30,389 nucleotides of DNA from Clostridia bacterium (GTDB lineage: Bacteria; Bacillota; Clostridia; Christensenellales; CAG-314): positions 1 through 30,389 of the forward strand of contig CAAGHL010000051.1 in assembly GCA_900769665.1 (NCBI GenBank), given 5' to 3'. The position numbers and the translations under genes are program-made. The notes below the pieces were generated by a model. That model saw only the letters and a list, made by a program, of their open reading frames with translations, ran no database searches and was not told the origin of the DNA. Position 1 is the stretch's first letter, and the number at the start of each line of letters is the position of its first letter. Shown piece by piece: positions 24,835-30,389 of this stretch.

Positions 24835-24887
24835 ATATTCACCTACTAAAATTTTTATACAACACTAATATTGGTAGTGTGATTTTA

Positions 24888-27863
24888 CTAAGCTTCCGTA
24901 GCGGAAGTCACGTCAAAGGAGAAACGGTCCACATTGACACCTGCCACTTTGAAAGTGACGGTAAGGAAGTGGTCGCCTGCGGTAAGGTCAGCCTCACCGA
25001 AGCTTACTTCGCCCCAACGCCAGTAGTCGCCTGCACCTTGGTTGCCGAAACTGCTGTCCGTTGTTGCGGTAAGAGTTTGTCCGTCAAGTTTGATTTCGAG
25101 GTTGGACATATCGTAAGCGCCGTCGTAGTTGGACATACGCATACCGAGCGCAACCTTCAAGTCGCTTGCGACTGTGATTTTGATTGCGATGGTCGTGTTT
25201 GCAGCAAAACCTCTGAGGCATGCACCGCTACCGATGTCGTTGTTCCAGTTTTCCGTCAAGTTAGCCTTGGTTTGTCCTACTGCGGCAAGGTCGGCGCGAA
25301 CTTCGATGTTGCTGTTGTCTACGCTTTCCGCTTCGACATAGCTTGTGCCGTTTTCGGAAAGAGTGATTTGTGCATTGCTGAATTGTTCGGCTTCTTCCTC
25401 GGGGTTAACGTTGAAGGAGAAACGGTCGATGTTGACGCTGTCCGTCTTGAGGGTGATTGTCAACACGTGGTCGCCTTCGGTAAGTTCAACTGTGCCGAAG
25501 CTTACTTCGCCCCAACGCCAGTAGTCGTCGCCTGCGTTGTGACCGAATTTGCTTTCGGTGGTTGCGATAAGAGTTTGGTTGTCAAACATTACGACAATGT
25601 TAGTCATGTCGTATTCGCCATTGTAGTAAGACATACGCATACCAAGTGCAACTTTCATTGCGGATGTGGATGTAATCTTGATACGGAAAGTCGTGTTGGC
25701 GACAAATCCCTTCAAGCATGCACCGCTACCGAGGTCGTTGCTCCAACCTTCCGTAAGAGAAGATTGGTCGCCGCGAAGGGTGATGTTACTCTTGTCGAGG
25801 TCTTCCGCTTCGACGTACTTAACGCCGTTTGCGGATAACTCGATTGTTGCGTTGTTGATGGGTTCGTGACCTTCGCACTTGGGTTGGCAAACTTCTTCGG
25901 TGCAACTTTCGTTTGTGCACTTGCCGCAAGTTTCGCACTTGCTTGTGCAAACGTGGGCAGGTTCGCTACCGGGGTTGACGTTGAACGAGAAACGATCTAC
26001 GTTCATCCCGTGTACAACAAACTTGACGGTCAACACGTGGTCGCCTGCGGTGAGGTCGTGTTCGCCGAAGCTTACTTCGCCCCAACGCCAGTAGTCGCCT
26101 GCGCTTTGGTGACCGAAGCTACTGTCGGATGTTGCCGTAACGGTTTGTCCGTCAAGGGTTATTTCGAGGTTAGCCATATCGAATTCGCCGTCGTAGAAGG
26201 ACATACGCATACCAAGCGCAACCTTTGCGTCATTGGAAAGTTTGAAGCTGATGTTGAGGGTTGTGCCTGCAACAAAGCCTTTCAAGCATATACCGCTACC
26301 GAGATCGTTGTTCCAACCTTCGGTAAGGGAGCTTTGGTCGTCACGCATAGCAACGTCGTTGGTTGAAAGTAGGTTTTCGGCTTCCACGTATGTGATGCCG
26401 TTTGCGGACAATTCCGCGTCGTAGTGTTTGACAACTTCGGGAGTAATTCCGCTGGGGTCAAACGAACCGTAGGACACTACTTCAAACGAGAATGTGTCTA
26501 CGTTGCAGTGTACGCCGTACAAAGCGGCTGTAAACAAGTGCTCGCCTGCGGTAATGTTGTACGAACCGAGGTGGGTGTTTTGCCATTGCCAGTACAGGTT
26601 TTGTACAGCGTCGCCGTCTTTGATATTACGGTCTTCGACATACAGCAACTCGATACCGTCGATGTAGAAGTGCCAGTTGTCCTTAATCTTGTAGTCGGAA
26701 ACGTTTGCCGCCTTCATGACAAACTTGATGGTAGCGTCTGCGCCGACAACCAAGGTCGTGGAAATTTCCGTACCTGTGGTGAAACCTGCGGCGGAAGTAC
26801 CCTTGCTGGTGTTTTCCGCGTTGGTTTGAGCAGGTTCTACAAAGCATTGACCCGGTTTAAGACCGTGTGCGTTGATCATGTCTTGGCGGTTGACGATTTT
26901 TTCAAGGTTGAAGTCTTCAAACTCCATTGTCAAAGCTTCGTCGCCCTTTTCGGTGATTTCCACCTTGCTGTCACCGCTGAACGGCATACCTACGTAGAAT
27001 GCGATGTAGTCGATGTACAGTTGGTTGTCGCCGAGTACTTCAAACGTCAAAGTGTTGGTACCTTGGGGGATGGTAACGCCGCGAAGAGCTTTGCTGGACC
27101 AGTTGATGGTGACGGTGTCGTCTTCGTCTTCTTCACCTGCCACTACCGTTGCGGGGTTGAGCGTGGTGATGGGAGCGATGTCCAACATACCCGTTTCGCT
27201 GACCGTCTTGTAGTTGAGGTAAGCGTTGAAGGTTTCGCCCATGGACAATACGGAGCTTGTGCTAGGGTTAGCCAAACGCCAAACGATGATTACGTCTTCG
27301 TATGTTTTGTCCGCGGTGAATGTGAATCCGAAGTAGTTGCCTGCAACGCCGTAGTTGGCAACATACTTGCCGCCGCTGACGTTTTCGTCGTCGACAACCA
27401 ACTCGCCGCCCTTCTTTGCGACATTGGAAATGGCAAGGTCGATGTTTTCCGCTTCTACCTTGTAGATATTTTCCTTATTGATGTCTGCAAGAGATGTTTC
27501 GGAGATTTTGGGCATGATGCGCTCGTTTACCGTGATTGTGTAACGAGTGGACTTGCCTTCGTAACGAACGGCGACACTGCGCGTGCCTGGCTTTGTCATT
27601 TCGGGAGTGGAAATCTGACAATCGGCAAGCGGAACGTCCTTGGTAGTACCGTCACTCATTGTAGCGGTAACTTTCAGTCCGTCGGTCGAGAATTTTTCGC
27701 CGTAGGCAAACACGGTTTTTGCACCGGTTGTGTCGACAGCGATGCTTTCTACCGTGGCTTGGGTGGGTTTGTCGGGGGTTTCGGGCGTACAAGCCGCAAA
27801 AGCCATGACTACCACGAGCAAAACGGCAACAAGCATGGTCAATGTTTTGTTGAGTTTCTTCAT
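24888..27863 (-). CDS. Large surface lipoprotein with repeated carbohydrate-binding-like modules
   Basis: 991 residues, ATG at 27863 with GGAG upstream. The signal peptide ends in a lipobox (AFAAC, lipidated C25). Next come a bacterial Ig-like domain (about 36-120, ending RYTITVNE), two CBM6/35-like beta modules (about 125-480, each opening with an EAEN- or EFEDF-type strand), and three similar modules of about 150 residues (about 484-630, 671-821, 826-990), each with YVEAE, LGSGxCLKGF, VALGMRMS and a final DRFSFNV/DRFSFDV. A Cys-rich linker (HVCTSKCETCGKC..., about 634-664) sits between the first and second of these. No catalytic domain is seen. It probably captures glycans for the GH3 encoded next. 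Confidence 0.88.
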   Translation of the reverse strand: MKKLNKTLTMLVAVLLVVVMAFAACTPETPDKPTQATVESIAVDTTGAKTVFAYGEKFSTDGLKVTATMSDGTTKDVPLADCQISTPEMTKPGTRSVAVRYEGKSTRYTITVNERIMPKISETSLADINKENIYKVEAENIDLAISNVAKKGGELVVDDENVSGGKYVANYGVAGNYFGFTFTADKTYEDVIIVWRLANPSTSSVLSMGETFNAYLNYKTVSETGMLDIAPITTLNPATVVAGEEDEDDTVTINWSSKALRGVTIPQGTNTLTFEVLGDNQLYIDYIAFYVGMPFSGDSKVEITEKGDEALTMEFEDFNLEKIVNRQDMINAHGLKPGQCFVEPAQTNAENTSKGTSAAGFTTGTEISTTLVVGADATIKFVMKAANVSDYKIKDNWHFYIDGIELLYVEDRNIKDGDAVQNLYWQWQNTHLGSYNITAGEHLFTAALYGVHCNVDTFSFEVVSYGSFDPSGITPEVVKHYDAELSANGITYVEAENLLSTNDVAMRDDQSSLTEGWNNDLGSGICLKGFVAGTTLNISFKLSNDAKVALGMRMSFYDGEFDMANLEITLDGQTVTATSDSSFGHQSAGDYWRWGEVSFGEHDLTAGDHVLTVKFVVHGMNVDRFSFNVNPGSEPAHVCTSKCETCGKCTNESCTEEVCQPKCEGHEPINNATIELSANGVKYVEAEDLDKSNITLRGDQSSLTEGWSNDLGSGACLKGFVANTTFRIKITSTSAMKVALGMRMSYYNGEYDMTNIVVMFDNQTLIATTESKFGHNAGDDYWRWGEVSFGTVELTEGDHVLTITLKTDSVNIDRFSFNVNPEEEAEQFSNAQITLSENGTSYVEAESVDNSNIEVRADLAAVGQTKANLTENWNNDIGSGACLRGFAANTTIAIKITVASDLKVALGMRMSNYDGAYDMSNLEIKLDGQTLTATTDSSFGNQGAGDYWRWGEVSFGEADLTAGDHFLTVTFKVAGVNVDRFSFDVTSATEA
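24997..26097 (-). repeat. Three DNA-level copies of the binding-module repeat
   Basis: The same 33-base stretch, beginning CCGAAGCTTACTTCGCCCC on the plus strand, occurs at 24997-25029, 25495-25527 and 26065-26097. Spacings are 498 and 570 nt; the extra 72 nt fit the Cys-rich linker and spacer. Identity at DNA level points to recent duplication or gene conversion within the gene. Confidence 0.85.
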
Positions 27864-28073
27864 GATGTGTTCTCCTTTTTCGTCGAGGCTTACACCTCAA
27901 CAATAGTAACGACACCACTCTAACCGAAACTTTTGTTTTTGGGTAAAATTGTGAATAAGTGGTAGTTTTTGCCGACACAAGTTGCACCCCTCGCCGCCCC
28001 TCGCCGGGGAGGCAAGTATGGGTAAATTACGTTATCGGTGGCGGCGGCACTTTTGCTAACAATCCCCACCACG
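27864..28073. other. Intergenic region upstream of the lipoprotein gene
   Basis: About 210 bases. On the minus strand a weak promoter may be present (TTGTGT, 17 bp, TATTCA, around 27953-27981). A GC-rich hairpin (GCCGCCCC, loop, GGGGAGGC at 27993-28013) with CCCCTCGCCG doubled lies upstream. No gene is supported. Confidence 0.4.
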
Positions 28074-28103
28074 CAAAAAAGCCCCGAATGTGCTTCGGAG
28101 CTT
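28074..28103 (-). terminator. Terminator after the module 2 kinase
   Basis: Minus strand: AAGCTCCGAA, loop GCACA, TTCGGGGCTT, then T-run (TTTTTT overlapping the stem end). Ten pairs with one G-U. It begins 12 nt past the kinase stop and would separate regulator-kinase from the lipoprotein-GH3 transcript. Confidence 0.88.
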
Positions 28104-28115
28104 TGGGCATTAAAT

Positions 28116-29453
28116 CTATTTTGTTGTGGGGCAGTTGACTAGGATGGATATTTCAAATATGCCGTCGTGGACGTCTACCGACATTTCGGCGCCGTAGTTA
28201 TTGCAAATGTACCTTATACTGCGCATGCCGTAGCCGTGTCCGAAACCCTTTTTTGTGGTGACGGGCAGTTTGTCGGCAAATTTCAGCTCGGCAGAGCAAT
28301 AGTTGTGTTCATTTATCGACACCAAATTGCCTACCGTCTTGACGGTCAAGCCGATCACGCGCTGTTCCTCCGCCAAACCGCTGACGGCGTCGATGGCGTT
28401 GTCCAACATATTGCCGAACAGCGAATAGATGTCTTCCGCCTTCATAAAGGACAAATGCGTGCCGTCGGCAATGCAACTTAGGCGGATATTGTTTTTGATA
28501 CACTGTATGTGCTTTTCCGTCAGTATTACGTCCAGCGCCTCGTTGCCCGTCTTGACGGTGGCGTCGTAAAGCGTGATTAGGTTGTCCAAATCCTTGACGT
28601 AGCCTGCCGTAGTAGCGTTGGCGTTGTTGCCGTCGATGTAATGCAATTGGTGACGCAGGTCGTGAAAGCGCATATTGATGAAGTCCACCGTTTCGCGAGA
28701 GCTTTCGTACTGCAACTTTTCCTTTTGGTGCAACGTCTTGATGACGTTAAGTTCGCTTTCCAGCTCCCTACGACGCACCACTTCAAACTGCAAATACAAG
28801 CCGATTACGCAACAAATGATGTTGTACACACCCACAACCACCAAGTACAGACAGTTTCCGTCGGATGCGATGTTGTACACCACAAGCGCATTCAGCAAAA
28901 TATCCACCAACACCAACAGCACGGCGGCGACAAACAGCGAAATGTTTGTAATCTTGTTGCGCAAATTGCCGCTTTGCTTGCGCACCACCAAAAATGCGAC
29001 GGCGTAGGCGACAATGTATATGTAAAAGTACAGTATGGTCAGTATCGGCAGGCTAAACGTAGGGGAAAACCCCGTACCGTAAAAGCCCATGGGCGCATTG
29101 CTGTTGACGCCCATTATGTTTAGCGACAGGTTGTACAACTCGTATGCGACGTGTTGCGTAGTGTAGCCTGCCACGCAACAAAATATGACGTTGATTACCG
29201 ACTCCTTGAAGCAAAACACGCCAACCACTACCGTTGCGGCAAATATCGTCAAAAACACCAAACTCATGTAGAATGCATTGTTGCTGAAATTGGACACGGG
29301 CACGGCAAAGGATACGGCAAAAATAAGCGCAATACCTAGGGGCAGTTTCAGCCAAAAGTAACTTCTACGCCGCAACCAACACAAAAACAGGCTTTCGGCG
29401 ACAAGCAACTCCAGCACGAATTGGACGGATTTGTAAAGTTCGATTTGGGTCAT
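28116..29453 (-). CDS. GHKL sensor histidine kinase (AgrC-like), module 2
   Basis: 445 residues, ATG at 29453, overlapping the regulator's stop by four bases (ATGA), so the two are translationally coupled. About six or seven hydrophobic segments fill residues 10-222, followed by a coiled linker (about 225-255). The phospho-acceptor is probably H264 in RFHDLRHQ. The ATPase part has FGNMLDNAIDAV (346-357) and GHGYGMRSIRY (405-415). It is similar to the module 1 kinase in length, layout and box sequences, so the two probably arose by duplication. No agrB/agrD is nearby and the signal is unknown. Confidence 0.92.
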   Translation of the reverse strand: MTQIELYKSVQFVLELLVAESLFLCWLRRRSYFWLKLPLGIALIFAVSFAVPVSNFSNNAFYMSLVFLTIFAATVVVGVFCFKESVINVIFCCVAGYTTQHVAYELYNLSLNIMGVNSNAPMGFYGTGFSPTFSLPILTILYFYIYIVAYAVAFLVVRKQSGNLRNKITNISLFVAAVLLVLVDILLNALVVYNIASDGNCLYLVVVGVYNIICCVIGLYLQFEVVRRRELESELNVIKTLHQKEKLQYESSRETVDFINMRFHDLRHQLHYIDGNNANATTAGYVKDLDNLITLYDATVKTGNEALDVILTEKHIQCIKNNIRLSCIADGTHLSFMKAEDIYSLFGNMLDNAIDAVSGLAEEQRVIGLTVKTVGNLVSINEHNYCSAELKFADKLPVTTKKGFGHGYGMRSIRYICNNYGAEMSVDVHDGIFEISILVNCPTTK

Positions 29454-30178
29454 AGATTTTTACCTTGCCCCCCCCCAACGCCGCCGAGGAATTTGTTGAG
29501 CTTTTGGAAAAACGCCTTTTTGTTGGAACGACTGATAGTCAGCTCGTCGTTGCCGACGGTAACGGTAAAGCCTTTTGCACCATTGACGTAGCCGAGGTTG
29601 ACAAGGTAGCACTGATTGCACCGCACAAAATTGGCACCGGACAGCACCGCTTCCACCTGTTTGAGGGTGCCGTAGGTTTCCAACGTTTCGTTGACGGTGT
29701 GGAAAACCAATTTGTGCTTGATTACTTCCACGTACATTATGTCGCCGGCGCGCACGCATTTGATACTGTCGTCGATTTTTATGCTGATTTTTTGTTGCGT
29801 TTGCATGTCGATGTGGGACACGGCGCGCTCCAACTTGAGGCGAAAGTCGTAGTAATGCACGGGTTTGACGATGAAGTCCGTCGCGCCCACCTCGTAACCG
29901 CGTATTGCGTATTGCGCCATGTTGGTGACGAAAATCAACGTGACGTTGTTGTCGATTTCGCGCAAACGATGCGACGCTTCCATGCCGTCCATGTGCGGCA
30001 TGTTGATGTCCATAAGCACCAAATTGAACGCCGACGAGTAGTTTTCCAAGAAATCCAACGCATTGTCGAAACAAACCACGTTGAATCTTGCACCCATTTC
30101 CTCCGAAAACCTGTCGAAGTAACTCTTCAACACGTCGGTTGCTTCTTTGCTGTCTTCCACGATTGCTACGTTGTACAT
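29450..30178 (-). CDS. LytTR-family response regulator (AgrA-like), module 2
   Basis: 242 residues. The start at 30178 (MYNVAIVED) is chosen because AAGGAAGG precedes it by five bases; an in-frame ATG at 30232 would add 18 residues without a ribosome site. The receiver domain has phospho-acceptor D57 in LVLMDINMP and VKPVH. The LytTR domain (about 130-235) shows YVEVIKHKLVFHT and RCNQCYLVNLGYV. The C-terminal tail LGGVGGGQGKNL is coded over a run of nine G (29468-29476 on the plus strand as C), unlike the module 1 regulator. It should bind repeats near its target genes, perhaps upstream of the lipoprotein gene. Confidence 0.92.
   Translation of the reverse strand: MYNVAIVEDSKEATDVLKSYFDRFSEEMGARFNVVCFDNALDFLENYSSAFNLVLMDINMPHMDGMEASHRLREIDNNVTLIFVTNMAQYAIRGYEVGATDFIVKPVHYYDFRLKLERAVSHIDMQTQQKISIKIDDSIKCVRAGDIMYVEVIKHKLVFHTVNETLETYGTLKQVEAVLSGANFVRCNQCYLVNLGYVNGAKGFTVTVGNDELTISRSNKKAFFQKLNKFLGGVGGGQGKNL
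29468..29476 (-). repeat. Nine-G homopolymer at the regulator-kinase joint
   Basis: Nine consecutive C on the plus strand (G in the gene) lie about 15 nt before the kinase start. Gain of one G brings a TAA into frame just before the kinase start; loss of one reads past the normal stop in a third frame. Such tracts are prone to slippage. Confidence 0.8.
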
Positions 30179-30293
30179 CGATACCTTCCTTAATCGGGCA
30201 AGTTGCAGGTGCTTTTGCGCCGTATATGGCAACGTTTAACCGAAAACTCGCTCCGTATTTTTCAAAGTCTTTTGCCTAGGGTTAATTTAGCCA

Positions 30294-30389
30294 TCACTAA
30301 TAATTTTTGCGGTCAATATGGCGGCTAATTATGCGTTAAACGCCCATCCACGTACATCCAGTACGAGTTCGGTCGTTTGCCTTTAATTA
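30294..30389. repeat. Dispersed repeat, right copy
   Basis: Same order as the left-edge copy (1-118): ATCACTAAT, ATTTTTGCG, a variable middle, the CGTAC/GTACG hairpin (30351-30365, loop ATCCA), then AGTTCGGTCGTTTGCCT and TAATTA. Orientation is the same, so the two copies bracket the window as direct repeats. The window ends inside it. Confidence 0.6.

Noticed and set aside
27864..27960. LytTR-type repeats upstream of the lipoprotein gene
   Set aside because: Several GTT-containing words occur, but none pair at a regular spacing with a good match, so I do not claim sites.
1..30389. CRISPR arrays, tRNA or rRNA genes, phage genes
   Set aside because: No regularly spaced short repeats, no cloverleaf with TTCGA-type arm and CCA context, and no phage structural proteins were found on reading both strands.

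Overview
The window reads as a chromosomal piece of an anaerobic, gut-type Bacillota (Clostridia). Evidence: AGGAGG-type ribosome sites, sigma-A-like promoters, a feoA/feoB set with the short Cys-rich FeoB-associated protein, GHKL/LytTR two-component pairs of the AgrC/AgrA kind, and many glycoside hydrolases. A Christensenellales-like uncultured lineage is my guess from overall look only. Almost every gene lies on the minus strand; the one clear plus-strand gene is a TetR regulator.

Layout, left to right. 1-749: gene-free, rich in hairpins, with a possible structured RNA (222-340) and two terminators. 750-2903: orphan gene with a TerD-like C-terminus. 3185-11456: module 1, transcribed right to left: LytTR response regulator, GHKL sensor kinase, membrane-anchored domain-permuted GH3, small 4-TM protein, GH2 enzyme. 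11967-13052: nagA under its own promoter. 13459-16894: iron-uptake operon (FeoA-like, FeoA, FeoB, FeoB-associated Cys-rich protein), with a divergent TetR gene at 17082-17684 and a palindromic operator on the feo -10 box. 17912-18878: an IS3-family element with a large internal deletion. 18961-21362: GH29 fucosidase fused to an SGNH hydrolase, plus a small membrane protein. 21820-30178: module 2: LytTR response regulator, GHKL kinase, large carbohydrate-binding lipoprotein, second permuted membrane-anchored GH3.

The most interesting reading is that the same unit occurs twice: an AgrA/AgrC-like pair without agrB/agrD, followed by a GH3 whose two domains are in reversed order and which carries membrane anchors at both ends. 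In module 2 the GH3 keeps its catalytic motifs; in module 1 several key motifs are eroded, so it may be a weak enzyme or a sugar sensor. I infer, but cannot prove, that each pair controls (or is fed by) the surface glycan machinery beside it, with GH2, GH29-SGNH and NagA acting on imported sugars in the cytoplasm. Both window edges carry related copies of one hairpin-containing repeat.
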